The translations under genes and the position numbers were made by a program. This document shows positions 29,763 through 38,703 of a stretch of 64,000 nt of DNA, one piece after another. Below the pieces are notes generated by a model. The model saw only the letters and a list, made by a program, of their open reading frames with translations. It was not told the DNA's origin and ran no database searches. The stretch's first letter is position 1. Every line of letters starts with the position of its first letter. Source of the DNA: Rhizobiales bacterium TMED168 (lineage in GTDB: Bacteria; Pseudomonadota; Alphaproteobacteria; MED-G09); NCBI GenBank assembly GCA_002170885.2, contig NHHR02000013.1, positions 15,074 to 79,073 of the forward strand. The letters are read 5' to 3'.

Positions 29763-30047
29763 TTAAGATTTATAGTTAAGTCTATCCCTAACACCTTTAC
29801 CAGGCTTAAACATTGGAACATCCTTTGCTGGAATCACAACCTTTTCTCCAGTCCTAGGATTTCTTCCGTTTCGGGCATTTCTATGTCTAACAGAAAAAGT
29901 ACCAAAACCTCTAATCTCAACCCTTCCTTTATTTGATAAAGAGTCGCCAATATTTTCTAAGACAGTATCAACAATTATTTCAATGTCTCTTTGGATCAAA
30001 TGCGGATTATTCTTTAAAAGCTTTTTTATTAAAGAAGACTTAATCAT
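29763..30047 (-). CDS. ihfB: integration host factor subunit beta
   Basis: A 94-residue HU/IHF-family DNA-bending protein. The beta-arm region [22 protein letters not shown] and the C-terminal [12 protein letters not shown] match IHF beta, and the position directly after rpsA is the classical one. I start at ATG 30047, where GAGGA lies seven bases upstream and the ATG overlaps the rpsA stop (ATGATTAA); the longer frame adds four residues without support. IHF needs an alpha subunit encoded elsewhere. Confidence 0.93.
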   Translation of the reverse strand: MIKSSLIKKLLKNNPHLIQRDIEIIVDTVLENIGDSLSNKGRVEIRGFGTFSVRHRNARNGRNPRTGEKVVIPAKDVPMFKPGKGVRDRLNYKS

Positions 30048-31770
30048 TTTTTTCCTCATTATTATCTATTTCTGAGGTATTTTTATCAAGAGCCTCTCCA
30101 AGAATATCTCCTAATGATGCACCAGAGTCTTTGGAGCCATATTGCTCAATAGCCTCTTTTTCATCAGAAATTTCTAAAGCCCTAATTGAAAGTGATATTT
30201 TTCTGGACTTTGAATCATAATTTGTAACTTTTGCATCTACCTTTTGTCCTGCCTCAAATCTTTCAGGTATTTGCTCTGATTTATCTTTTGAAAGGTCAGA
30301 CCTTTTTATAAAAGCAGGAACTTTATCTCCTATTTCAACATCAATTCCTGAAGCTTGAGATGAAATAACAGTACAAGTCACGACGCTTCCTTTTTTAATT
30401 TGATCTAGTGATTCCATTGGGTCATCGTCAAGCTGTTTTATTCCAAGCGATATTCTCTCTTTAGAGGGATCAATATCAATTATTATTGCTGAAATTTCTT
30501 GATCAACTTGAAAATCTTTGATTGCTTCAGGTCCAGACTTTCTCCAATCAACATCTGACATGTGAACAAGACCATCAAGCTCATCACTGACTTTAACAAA
30601 AAGACCAAAATCAGTAATATTTTGGATCTTACCTTTTAGTTTAGTTCCAATAGGATTATTTTGAGCAAAATCTTCCCAAGGATTATCTAAGCATTGTTTT
30701 AAACCTAATGATAATCTTTTTTTCTCTGGATCTATTTCTAGAACCATTACTTCAACATCTTGATTTTGCTGTACATATTTATTTGGATTTTGCATTTTAG
30801 AAACCCAACTCATTTCTGAGACATGGACTAATCCTTCAATACCGCCCTCTATTTCAACAAATGCACCATAATCAGCAATGTTTGTTACACGCCCTTTATA
30901 TCGTTCCCCTACAGTATAATTTGATTGCGCTTCAGCCCATGGATCATCCTGTAATTGTTTCATACCAAGAGAAATCCTCATATTCTCACCAGAAACTTTA
31001 GTTATTAAAACCTTAACTTTTTCACCAACGCTGATCACCTCTTCAGGACTATTTATTCTTTTCCAGGAAATATCTGTAACATGTAACAACCCGTCAATTC
31101 CACCAAGATCAATAAATGCACCATAATCAGTTATATTTTTAACTATGCCCTCAACTATCTCGCCTTCTTTAATTTTCTCTAATAACTCAGATTTATCAAT
31201 TGACTGACTCTCGGATAAAACTGATTTTCTGGAAACAACAATATTTCCTCTTTTTCTGTCCATTTTAAGTATATGAAAAGTTTGTAATGTATGCATCAAT
31301 GGCTTCATATCTCTAACTGGCCTGACATCAACTTGACTTCCTGGTAGAAAAGCCTGAGCGCCGTCTAAATCAACTGTAAAACCACCTTTAACTTTTCCGT
31401 TAATTACACCTTCAACAATGGAGTTTTCTTTTTGCGAAACCAATAAATTAGTCCAAATCTCTTCCCTTCTAGCTTTTTCTCTAGAAAGGACAGCATCGCC
31501 AAGAGCATTTTCAATTCTTTCAAGATAAACATCAACTTCATCCCCTACTTCTAAATTATGATCTTTACCTGAGGCTGAAAATTCTTCTGATGGAATCCGT
31601 CCTTCAGTTTTCATGCCTACATCAACAATGATTGTATCGGACTCTATCCCTACGACCGTACCTTTTATAACCTGACCTTCTTCACAAGCATTTGATACAA
31701 AGCTCTCCTCAAGAAGTTTCGAAAACTCTTCTAAAGAGCCTTCTGGAACTGAATCAACTAGATTTGACAA
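30040..31770 (-). CDS. rpsA: 30S ribosomal protein S1
   Basis: A 576-residue protein with six S1 (OB-fold) domains in tandem from about residue 38 to 540, for example [21 protein letters not shown] in the first, and repeats of [21 protein letters not shown] type in the third to fifth. S1 brings mRNA with weak leader sites to the 30S subunit, which matters here because many genes lack a Shine-Dalgarno. An acidic tail follows. The gene lies 20 bp after cmk and overlaps ihfB, the conserved cmk-rpsA-ihfB order. Confidence 0.98.
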   Translation of the reverse strand: MSNLVDSVPEGSLEEFSKLLEESFVSNACEEGQVIKGTVVGIESDTIIVDVGMKTEGRIPSEEFSASGKDHNLEVGDEVDVYLERIENALGDAVLSREKARREEIWTNLLVSQKENSIVEGVINGKVKGGFTVDLDGAQAFLPGSQVDVRPVRDMKPLMHTLQTFHILKMDRKRGNIVVSRKSVLSESQSIDKSELLEKIKEGEIVEGIVKNITDYGAFIDLGGIDGLLHVTDISWKRINSPEEVISVGEKVKVLITKVSGENMRISLGMKQLQDDPWAEAQSNYTVGERYKGRVTNIADYGAFVEIEGGIEGLVHVSEMSWVSKMQNPNKYVQQNQDVEVMVLEIDPEKKRLSLGLKQCLDNPWEDFAQNNPIGTKLKGKIQNITDFGLFVKVSDELDGLVHMSDVDWRKSGPEAIKDFQVDQEISAIIIDIDPSKERISLGIKQLDDDPMESLDQIKKGSVVTCTVISSQASGIDVEIGDKVPAFIKRSDLSKDKSEQIPERFEAGQKVDAKVTNYDSKSRKISLSIRALEISDEKEAIEQYGSKDSGASLGDILGEALDKNTSEIDNNEEKND

Positions 31771-31790
31771 ATATTAATCTCCCTCATTTA

Positions 31791-32444
31791 TTAAACTCCA
31801 CAATAATCATTAAATTTCTCTATGACTAAAGATGAAACTATTTCTAATGTATCTTCTATATCAATACTAGTAGTATCAATAAGATGAGCATCTTTTGCTG
31901 CAATTAAAGGTGCAACGCTTCTTTCCTTATCTCTTTGATCCCTTTTTTGCAATTGTTTTATTACCTGATTATAAGAAATTTTTTGTTTTTTTTCTGAAAA
32001 CTCAGATAATCTTCGTTTTGCACGCTCTTCAATTGATGCAGAAATAAATAATTTTATATTTGCGTTTGGAAAAATTACTGTTCCTATATCTCTACCATCT
32101 ACTACAATACCTTTATGATCTTTAGATTTTTCTTTAAAATCTCTTTGTATTTTAACTACAATTTTCCTTACTTCGGATATTGATGCAATAATAGATGAAT
32201 ACTTATCAATCAAAGGATTGCGAATTTTACCTTCATCAATATTTTTTACATTCAATATTTTAGCCTCTGAAACCGCATTTAATTGTGAAAAATTTTCTCC
32301 ATATCTAAGAATTACTTTTTGCGCTAATCCTCTATAAATTATTCCAGTATCAAAATATGAAAAATTAAATTTACTAGAAATTCCTTTTGCTATAGTACCT
32401 TTCCCTGAACCTGCAGTTCCGTCAATTGCAACAATAAATGTCAT
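31791..32444 (-). CDS. cmk: cytidylate kinase
   Basis: A 217-residue NMP kinase that phosphorylates CMP and dCMP. The P-loop IDGTAGSGKGTIAKGI is at the N-terminus, with the CMP-binding YFDTGIIYRGLA and VVDGRDIGTVIFP blocks and the Arg-rich lid RDQRDKERSVAPL. It lies between aroA (4 bp) and rpsA on one transcript. Confidence 0.97.
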   Translation of the reverse strand: MTFIVAIDGTAGSGKGTIAKGISSKFNFSYFDTGIIYRGLAQKVILRYGENFSQLNAVSEAKILNVKNIDEGKIRNPLIDKYSSIIASISEVRKIVVKIQRDFKEKSKDHKGIVVDGRDIGTVIFPNANIKLFISASIEERAKRRLSEFSEKKQKISYNQVIKQLQKRDQRDKERSVAPLIAAKDAHLIDTTSIDIEDTLEIVSSLVIEKFNDYCGV

Positions 32445-32448
32445 AATA

Positions 32449-33822
32449 TTACACCGATATTTTAGCCCCTAGTCTTTTCATTAAATCTATAAAATTTGGG
32501 AAGCTTGTTTTAATAGTTGAGTAGTCATCTATTTCTATTGGCTGATTTGATACCATACCCATAACAATTGATGACATAGCCATTCGATGATCAAGATTTG
32601 TTTTTATAAAAGCACCACCTTCAGGTCCATTTGGGTCACCGGTAATAATAAGATCATCGTTGTCAATTCTAGCTTCTACACCATTTTTTGAAATAAAATC
32701 ATATATACCTTGTAATCTATTACTTTCTTTAACTTTTAATTCAGATAAACCTCGAAAAATAGAAATGCCATCTGCAACAGATGCTGCTACTGCTAATATA
32801 GGGTAATCATCAATCATGCTCGGAGCTCTTTCAGCACAAATATCTACGGATTTTAAGCGACTTGAAACAACATCAATATCAAAAACTTTCTCACCGGCTT
32901 CCTCTCTTTCATTATAAAATCTTATTTTTGCACCCATTTCAGTTAAGGATTTAAATAAACCATTTCTAGTAGGATTATCTAAAATACTTTTAAGTGTTAT
33001 GTTAGAATTTTTACATATCAACCCAGCAACTAACGGATAAGCAGCGGAAGATGGGTCACCTGGTATTGTTATATTAACTGAGTTTAATTCTTTTTGTCCT
33101 TCTAGACTAATAATGGTTTTATCACTTTTTTGTTTTAAGTCTATATTGTAACCATAACACTTTAAAAGGGTTTCTGTATGGTCACGGGTTTTCTCTCTCT
33201 CAATAACAGTTGTTACACCTGGAGTATTTAAACCTGCAAGAATTATAGCAGATTTAACTTGAGCAGAAGCTATAGGCATCTCGTAAGTAATAGGGATAGG
33301 CATATTAGAACCTTTTACAATAATTGGAAGAAATTCAGATTTTTCCAAAATGAAATTTGCTCCAAAATCAATTAGAGGATCTACAACTCTTTTCATTGGT
33401 CTTTTCGATAAAGACTCGTCACCAGTAAGATGAACCTCGATGGGGCATGTAGAAACTAGGCCCAGAATAAGTCTTGCTGCTGTTCCAGAATTACCAAAAT
33501 CTAAAAGGGTATCAGGCTGCTTTAAACTGCCAATACCAATTCCATTAATAATACACTCACCATTTGAGTTAAAATTAATATCGGAACCAAGTAACTTCAT
33601 AGCATTTATAGTACTATGAACATCAGTACTATTAAGCAATCCAGTTATTTTACTTTCACCAATTGCAATAGAGGACAGTATAACACACCGATGAGAGATA
33701 GATTTATCACCAGGTATAGTAATAGAACCATTTAAGTCAAAACTTTTACTTGAAAAAAGACTTAAGCTAGACATATTATTTTTTTGATCTTGATTCATTG
33801 TTAATAAAGGTTTAGCAGACAT
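32449..33822 (-). CDS. aroA: 3-phosphoshikimate 1-carboxyvinyltransferase (EPSP synthase)
   Basis: A 457-residue shikimate-pathway enzyme. Substrate-binding blocks include IPGDKSISHRCVIL, the PEP loop DFGNSGTAARLILG and the RPMKRVVDPL segment. The glycine loop reads NSGTAAR; the Ala in it is the sort of variation seen in glyphosate-tolerant class II enzymes, though sensitivity cannot be judged by eye. The first ATG is used; two further in-frame ATGs within 17 residues are possible starts. It is the first gene of aroA-cmk-rpsA-ihfB. Confidence 0.97.
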   Translation of the reverse strand: MSAKPLLTMNQDQKNNMSSLSLFSSKSFDLNGSITIPGDKSISHRCVILSSIAIGESKITGLLNSTDVHSTINAMKLLGSDINFNSNGECIINGIGIGSLKQPDTLLDFGNSGTAARLILGLVSTCPIEVHLTGDESLSKRPMKRVVDPLIDFGANFILEKSEFLPIIVKGSNMPIPITYEMPIASAQVKSAIILAGLNTPGVTTVIEREKTRDHTETLLKCYGYNIDLKQKSDKTIISLEGQKELNSVNITIPGDPSSAAYPLVAGLICKNSNITLKSILDNPTRNGLFKSLTEMGAKIRFYNEREEAGEKVFDIDVVSSRLKSVDICAERAPSMIDDYPILAVAASVADGISIFRGLSELKVKESNRLQGIYDFISKNGVEARIDNDDLIITGDPNGPEGGAFIKTNLDHRMAMSSIVMGMVSNQPIEIDDYSTIKTSFPNFIDLMKRLGAKISV

Positions 33823-33904
33823 ATTGTAAGAAAAAAACTTTTTTTGGTTTTGACACTATTGTTTCTTCATGGCAATGGAGATAAATGATTTTATAAGGAT
33901 AAAA

Positions 33905-34363
33905 ATGAGTAAAGATAAATTAGGAAAAAAAAGAGTTTGCCCAACTACAGGAAAAAAATTCTATGATTTGAATAAGGATCCTGCAGTAAGCCCTTATACT
34001 GGTGAACTTTTAAATATAGTAAATATTGAAGACCAGGAGAAAGAGAAAATAGTAGAAGCTATAGCTGAAACAGAAGTAGATGAAACAGAGGTAAATAGTG
34101 CAGAAGAAAATATCGAAGAAATCGATAATGTAATTGAGAATGATGAAGAGGAGTCAATACCAGAGATTGATGAAGAAACTATTCCGGATCTTGAAAACAC
34201 AACCGATGACGAAGTTATAGAAAACGAAGCAGATGAAGAAATTAATGAATTTGATACTGAAGATCTTGACGACCTTGAAGATGAAAATGATGATGACTTT
34301 CTAAATGATGATGATGTTACTGGTGTAATAAAAACTGTTTCAAGTGATAACGATGATAGCTAA
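33905..34363 (+). CDS. FYDLN acidic domain protein (TIGR02300 family)
   Basis: A 152-residue protein. The N-terminus GKKRVCPTTGKKFYDLNKDP and SPYTGE is the FYDLN_acid signature; the rest (about 45-150) is a low-complexity Asp/Glu-rich tail with many runs of acidic residues. The family is almost confined to alphaproteobacteria and its function is unknown. I use ATG 33905 because AAGGA lies seven bases upstream; an earlier ATG would add 12 residues without a site. It is divergent from aroA and ends 4 bp before tRNA-Ala, a common arrangement. Confidence 0.9.
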   Translation: MSKDKLGKKRVCPTTGKKFYDLNKDPAVSPYTGELLNIVNIEDQEKEKIVEAIAETEVDETEVNSAEENIEEIDNVIENDEEESIPEIDEETIPDLENTTDDEVIENEADEEINEFDTEDLDDLEDENDDDFLNDDDVTGVIKTVSSDNDDS

Positions 34364-34367
34364 TTAT

Positions 34368-34443
<76 letters not shown>

Positions 34444-34452
34444 AATCTTAAA

Positions 34453-34524
34453 ATGAAGTTTTCAATTATACTAATAATAACAGGACTAATTTTCTGGATT
34501 GGCGTATTTATTGCCCAGAGCTAG
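34453..34524 (+). CDS. possible 23-residue membrane peptide
   Basis: An ATG 10 bp after the tRNA opens a 23-codon frame for a peptide with one hydrophobic helix (MKFSIILIITGLIFWIGVFI, then AQS). No Shine-Dalgarno is visible. It may be chance in AT-rich DNA, or a tiny membrane protein such as those that accompany terminal oxidases. Confidence 0.22.
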   Translation: MKFSIILIITGLIFWIGVFIAQS

Positions 34525-34537
34525 TTTTAAATTTAAA

Positions 34538-34615
34538 TTACCCAATATTGAAATAAATTAATGTCAAAGTAAGAGTAATTATAAAGATAATTGTAATTAG
34601 GATTATCGACTTCAA
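34538..34615 (-). CDS. possible 25-residue membrane peptide downstream of the oxidase cluster
   Basis: A TTG start four bases after the stop of the Sel1 gene opens a 25-codon frame on the oxidase strand. It reads as a single hydrophobic helix rich in Ile, Leu and Thr, ending LIYFNIG. It is collinear with the oxidase operon, so a tiny accessory subunit is conceivable, but there is no clear ribosome binding site. Confidence 0.2.
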   Translation of the reverse strand: MKSIILITIIFIITLTLTLIYFNIG

Positions 34616-34618
34616 GAT

Positions 34619-35149
34619 TTATCTTCCACATCTATACCATTTTATAGCATCTGAAATATCTTTCCTTGTAGCTAAGCCCTCTTCAAATAATAAGTTCAGG
34701 TTATATTGGGCACCACTATGTCCTTTTGAAGCAGATTGCTTGTACCACTTCAAAGATTGGGTAAAGTTTTGATCAACCCCAATACCAAAACGATAAGCTA
34801 AACCTAAATTGTACTGAGCTTCTATACTTCCTTGCTCTGCAGATAATTTATACCAATTAAAAGCTTCTTTTTTATCTACATCTACTCCAAGCCCTACATC
34901 ATACATCCTGCCCAACTGGTATTGGGCATTAATATTCCCTTGATTAGCAGATTTTCTGTACCAATATTCTGCAAGAACAAAGTCTTGATCTACAAATTCA
35001 CCATTAGCATAAATTCTTGCTAAATTTAGCTGAGCATCATCAAAACCTTCAGATGCTAAAGTCTCAATTTTACTTATAAAAGAATTCTCTGCTAATAAAT
35101 TTACTGAGAAAAATATTAAAAAAATATATGAAAAGAAAATTTTAAACAT
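34619..35149 (-). CDS. Sel1-repeat secreted protein
   Basis: A 176-residue protein with a signal peptide (residues 1-20, ending LLA-E) and about four Sel1-like (TPR-related) repeats from about 30 to 172, seen as repeated A-x-x-W-Y-x-x-S-A-x-x-G and A-Q-x-x-L-G-x-x-Y segments. Sel1 repeats hold protein complexes together, here in the periplasm. It lies 11 bp after the oxidase subunit IV gene on the same strand, so a role in oxidase assembly or envelope upkeep is possible; that is inference from position only. Confidence 0.85.
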   Translation of the reverse strand: MFKIFFSYIFLIFFSVNLLAENSFISKIETLASEGFDDAQLNLARIYANGEFVDQDFVLAEYWYRKSANQGNINAQYQLGRMYDVGLGVDVDKKEAFNWYKLSAEQGSIEAQYNLGLAYRFGIGVDQNFTQSLKWYKQSASKGHSGAQYNLNLLFEEGLATRKDISDAIKWYRCGR

Positions 35150-35160
35150 GACTCTAGAGA

Positions 35161-35550
35161 CTAATGACTTTCTTCCTCAGAATGAGTTTTAGAATGCTTC
35201 TTACTATGAGGGATTTCATATACGGTTGGTGGTTTACCAGTATCAAAGAAAACTTTTCTTCCTAGTTGAGTATAATCTGATTCAAAACCCATAATACCTA
35301 TAAAAACTATTATAGCAAAAGTAGGTATAAAAAGACCCAACACTAAAGCCATTCTCTCCCAGACCATATGCATAAAAACAGCACATATAAAATATGCTTT
35401 CAAAAACATAAATAAGAGTACCAAACTCCAGCGAGTAAAGCCTTGAAAGCCTATATAATCAACTGCATAAGAAAATGCGCTTAAAACAAAAAGTAATAGC
35501 CATACCCATAAATATGTACTGATAGGATGTTCTTGTCCTTCTTCCGCCAT
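35161..35550 (-). CDS. cytochrome c oxidase subunit IV-type protein
   Basis: A 129-residue protein with three hydrophobic helices (about 12-32, 40-62 and 66-90) in the pattern of prokaryotic COX4/CyoD-like subunits: YLWVWLLLFVLSAFSY, then a phenylalanine-rich helix with KAYFICAVFMHMVWE. The C-terminal tail is rich in His, Ser and Glu (HSKKHSKTHSEEESH) and could bind metal, which is unusual. It follows subunit III by 8 bp. The subunit helps assembly and is not catalytic. Confidence 0.82.
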   Translation of the reverse strand: MAEEGQEHPISTYLWVWLLLFVLSAFSYAVDYIGFQGFTRWSLVLLFMFLKAYFICAVFMHMVWERMALVLGLFIPTFAIIVFIGIMGFESDYTQLGRKVFFDTGKPPTVYEIPHSKKHSKTHSEEESH

Positions 35551-35558
35551 AATTTACC

Positions 35559-36263
35559 TCACCATAAATAGAAAAATGCAAAAATGAAAACCCAGACTAA
35601 ATCAACAAAATGCCAATATAGACCCATTGTTTCTACGATTTCATAACGACCTTTTTGCCATGTAAAAAAACCTCTTCTACCCGTATCATAGTCTCCGCGT
35701 TGTACTTTTCGAGCAATCAAAAATAAGAAAATGACACCAACGGAAACATGAAAACCGTGAAAACCAGTTACCATAAAAAATATGGAGCCAAATTGCCTTG
35801 CACCAAAAGGATTTTCCCAAGGACGAATTCCTTCCTCAATTAGTTTACTCCATTCAAAGGCTTGCATTCCAACAAATGACAAACCTAGAACTGCTGTTAA
35901 ATATAAAAGTGCTGCTGCTTGTTTTCTTTTTTTCTGATAACCACTTCTAACAGCCATAGCCATAGTTCCACTACTGGTTATCAGTATAAATGTCATAATA
36001 GCAATTAGAAGAAGAGGAACACTTACGCCGTTTACAGTAAGAGCAAAAACTTCACTAGTATTTGGCCAAGGCTCAACAGTAGACCATCTAGCTGTCATAT
36101 AACCTATCAAGAAACAACTAAAAATAAATGTGTCACTCAAAAGAAATATCCACATCATTGCTTTTCCCCAAGGAACTCCTTTGAAAGCTCTTTGATCAGA
36201 GGCCCAATCAGAAACAAAACCTTCCATTCCATCCTTTAACGGTACTTTTGATGTAGAAGTCAT
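35559..36263 (-). CDS. cytochrome c oxidase subunit III
   Basis: A 234-residue subunit III with about five membrane helices (from residue 33 to the C-terminus). Family blocks are MWIFLLSDTFIFSCFLIGY, TGFHGFHVSVGVIFL and the C-terminal GLYWHFVDLVWVFIF. It stabilises the proton-pumping core. It lies between a second subunit III-like gene (25 bp upstream) and subunit IV (8 bp downstream). The seven-helix form is shortened, as in many bacterial enzymes. Confidence 0.93.
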   Translation of the reverse strand: MTSTSKVPLKDGMEGFVSDWASDQRAFKGVPWGKAMMWIFLLSDTFIFSCFLIGYMTARWSTVEPWPNTSEVFALTVNGVSVPLLLIAIMTFILITSSGTMAMAVRSGYQKKRKQAAALLYLTAVLGLSFVGMQAFEWSKLIEEGIRPWENPFGARQFGSIFFMVTGFHGFHVSVGVIFLFLIARKVQRGDYDTGRRGFFTWQKGRYEIVETMGLYWHFVDLVWVFIFAFFYLW

Positions 36264-36288
36264 ATCTGGTATCCTATAAAAATAATAT

Positions 36289-36909
36289 TTAAGTTAACAA
36301 AAGCATTGTAAATAACAAAAGCCAAACAACTAACAAAAAATGCCAATAAATTGCACACAAATTCACATTAAGAGAAAAATTGGAGGACTCTTCTTCTGGG
36401 GAAAAACTTTTTACTATTACGAACAACCAAGCTATTAAACCACCTATTAAATGTAAAATATGTAAAGCAGTTAGCAAATAGAAAAAAGCATATGAGGGAT
36501 TAGTTGATACAAAATAACCAAATGATACTAATTCTCTCCATACGAATAATTGTCCTGTAATAAATCCTAAAGTAAGAGCACCAGCTAAAAAGAGATATTC
36601 TCTAGTCCTTTTATAATTATTTTCTTTAGAGTTAATATTTGCTTTATGAAAAGCAATACTACAAAGTAAAATAGTTCCCGTATTTAACCACAAAAGGTAT
36701 GGTTCTGGAAGTATTCGCCAATCTCCATAGGCCATTCTACCAATGTAAGCAACAGAAAATAATGTAAATAAAACACCTATTACTGCCATTAATACATAGA
36801 GAGCTACGCGAGGCAATGGCATGGAAGATGATTTTCCACTATGTTTGTTATCTATAGCAGCCTGATCAGATGTCCAAGGCTTTTGAGATAATATTCCTAA
36901 AATACTCAA
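36289..36909 (-). CDS. second cytochrome c oxidase subunit III-family protein
   Basis: A 206-residue, five-helix relative of subunit III: an extra N-terminal polar segment, then YLFLAGALTLGFITGQLFVWREL, a YLLTALHILHLIGG helix matching the TGFHGFHV position of the other copy, and a C-terminal YWHFLLVVWLLLF. It starts in a 4-bp overlap (ATGA) with the subunit I stop, so it is made together with the catalytic subunit. Two subunit III proteins side by side point to an oxidase with a split or duplicated subunit III. Confidence 0.85.
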   Translation of the reverse strand: MSILGILSQKPWTSDQAAIDNKHSGKSSSMPLPRVALYVLMAVIGVLFTLFSVAYIGRMAYGDWRILPEPYLLWLNTGTILLCSIAFHKANINSKENNYKRTREYLFLAGALTLGFITGQLFVWRELVSFGYFVSTNPSYAFFYLLTALHILHLIGGLIAWLFVIVKSFSPEEESSNFSLNVNLCAIYWHFLLVVWLLLFTMLLLT

Positions 36910-38684
36910 GTTTTTTCTACTCCAAGTTCTGTATAACCATCCATTAACTTAACTTTTTCATTAGGCACATCCTGCGGTATAAAATCTTCTTCTGCGCCAG
37001 GTACACTATAGTCATAAGCCCAACGATAAACTATTGGTAACTCTTTACCAAAATTTCCATGAACAGGCGGTTGTTCCGGAGTTTGCCACTCTAATGAAGT
37101 AGCCTTCCATGGATTTTTTTCAGCGATTTTACCATTTTTTGCACTCCAAAAAACATTAAATATAAATACTAACTGAGCAAATCCAACTGCGAGTGCAGCG
37201 ATGGTAATAAAAATATTTAGATTGGCTGCCGATGAAGTATATAGAGCTTCAGTTTGACCCATTTCATAATATCTTCTTGGCACACCAATAAATCCTAAAT
37301 AATGCATTGGGAAATATAGCAAATAAGAACCTACAAAAGTTACCCAAAAATGAAATCTGCCCATAGTTTCATGCAGCATCTTTCCTGTCATTAGTGGGTA
37401 CCAATGGTAAATAGCCCCAAAAATTACTAATACTGGAGCAATTCCCATAACCATGTGAAAATGAGCAACAACGAAGTATGTATCTGAAAGGGGTACATCA
37501 ACTATGACATTACCAAGAAATAAACCCGTAAGACCTCCATTCAAAAATGTAACAATAAATCCCAAACTAAATAGCATTGGAATAGTCAGATGTATATTCC
37601 CTTTCCACAAGGTAAGGATCCAATTGTAGACTTTTAAAGCAGTAGGGACTGCAATAATTAAAGTTGTGGTGGCAAAAAAGAAACCAAAGTATGGGTTCAT
37701 ACCACTTACATACATATGGTGAGCCCAAACAATAAAACTTAGGGCACCAATACCAACTATTGCCCAAACCATCATTCTAAAGCCAAAAATATTTTTTCGA
37801 GCATGAATTGATATTAAGTCAGAGACAATTCCAAAGGCTGGCAGAGCAACTATATATACTTCTGGGTGACCAAAGAACCAGAAGAGGTGTTGGAACAAAA
37901 TTGGACTTCCTCCGCCGTAGCTTAAGTTTTCTCCAAACTCAACAAGAGCAGGCATGAAAAAGCTGGTCATTAGTAACTTATCGAAAAGCATCATAACGGC
38001 GCTAACGAAAAGAGCTGGAAAGGCAAATAAAGCTAAAACTGTAGCGGTAAATATACCCCATACTGTTAATGGCATTCTCATTAATGTCATTCCACGGGTT
38101 CTAGCTTGTAATATTGTGATAACATAATTAAGACCACCCATTGTAAATCCAACAATGAATATACATAATGAGATCAACATCAAAAGTATACCGGTCTCCT
38201 GACCAGGTGTGCCTCCTAGAATTGCTTGAGGAGGGTAAAGTGTCCAACCAGCACCTGTTGGTCCACCAGGAGTAAAGAAGCTTATAAATAAAACTATAAC
38301 AGCCAATAAATAAGTCCAGTAACTGATCATATTTAAATATGGAAAGACCATATCTCTAGCTCCCACCATCAGGGGAATCATATAATTGCCAAAAGCTCCT
38401 AAAAACAATGCTGTGAGAAGGTATACAACCATTATCATCCCATGCATTGTTATAAATTGATAATAAGTTCCTTCGCTAATAATCGCCATTTCAGGAAAAG
38501 CAATTTGAATTCTCATAAACCAAGATAAGACAAGGGCAACAAAACCTATTCCAAAAGCTGTTAAGCCATACTGAATAGCTATTAATTTTGCGTCTTGAGT
38601 AAAAACTTTTTCTGTCCACCAACTTTTTGGATGATAAAGTTCTACTTCTTCCAATTCACTCTCAGGAATTATTGAATCTGACAT
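36906..38684 (-). CDS. ctaD: cytochrome c oxidase subunit I
   Basis: A 592-residue, twelve-helix catalytic subunit with the heme a and heme a3/CuB centre. Visible are the heme ligand His in ITMHGMIMV, the CuB His and cross-linked Tyr with the D-channel Glu in FGHPEVYIVALP, the CuB His pair in VWAHHMYVSG, the K-channel Lys in VPTALKVYNW and the a3/a ligands in YFVVAHFHMVMG. The HPEVY Glu marks an A1-type proton-pumping oxidase. It lies 19 bp after subunit II. Confidence 0.97.
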   Translation of the reverse strand: MSDSIIPESELEEVELYHPKSWWTEKVFTQDAKLIAIQYGLTAFGIGFVALVLSWFMRIQIAFPEMAIISEGTYYQFITMHGMIMVVYLLTALFLGAFGNYMIPLMVGARDMVFPYLNMISYWTYLLAVIVLFISFFTPGGPTGAGWTLYPPQAILGGTPGQETGILLMLISLCIFIVGFTMGGLNYVITILQARTRGMTLMRMPLTVWGIFTATVLALFAFPALFVSAVMMLFDKLLMTSFFMPALVEFGENLSYGGGSPILFQHLFWFFGHPEVYIVALPAFGIVSDLISIHARKNIFGFRMMVWAIVGIGALSFIVWAHHMYVSGMNPYFGFFFATTTLIIAVPTALKVYNWILTLWKGNIHLTIPMLFSLGFIVTFLNGGLTGLFLGNVIVDVPLSDTYFVVAHFHMVMGIAPVLVIFGAIYHWYPLMTGKMLHETMGRFHFWVTFVGSYLLYFPMHYLGFIGVPRRYYEMGQTEALYTSSAANLNIFITIAALAVGFAQLVFIFNVFWSAKNGKIAEKNPWKATSLEWQTPEQPPVHGNFGKELPIVYRWAYDYSVPGAEEDFIPQDVPNEKVKLMDGYTELGVEKT

Positions 38685-38703
38685 AATATTTACCTCTTCT
38701 TAA

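Noticed and set aside
33869..33904. Longer N-terminus for the FYDLN protein
   Set aside because: The extra 12 codons lack a ribosome site, whereas the ATG at 33905 has AAGGA at the right distance and matches the usual family start.
33994..34200. Ser-rich open frame opposite the FYDLN gene
   Set aside because: It is the antisense image of the acidic Asp/Glu repeats and has no ribosome site or known domain.
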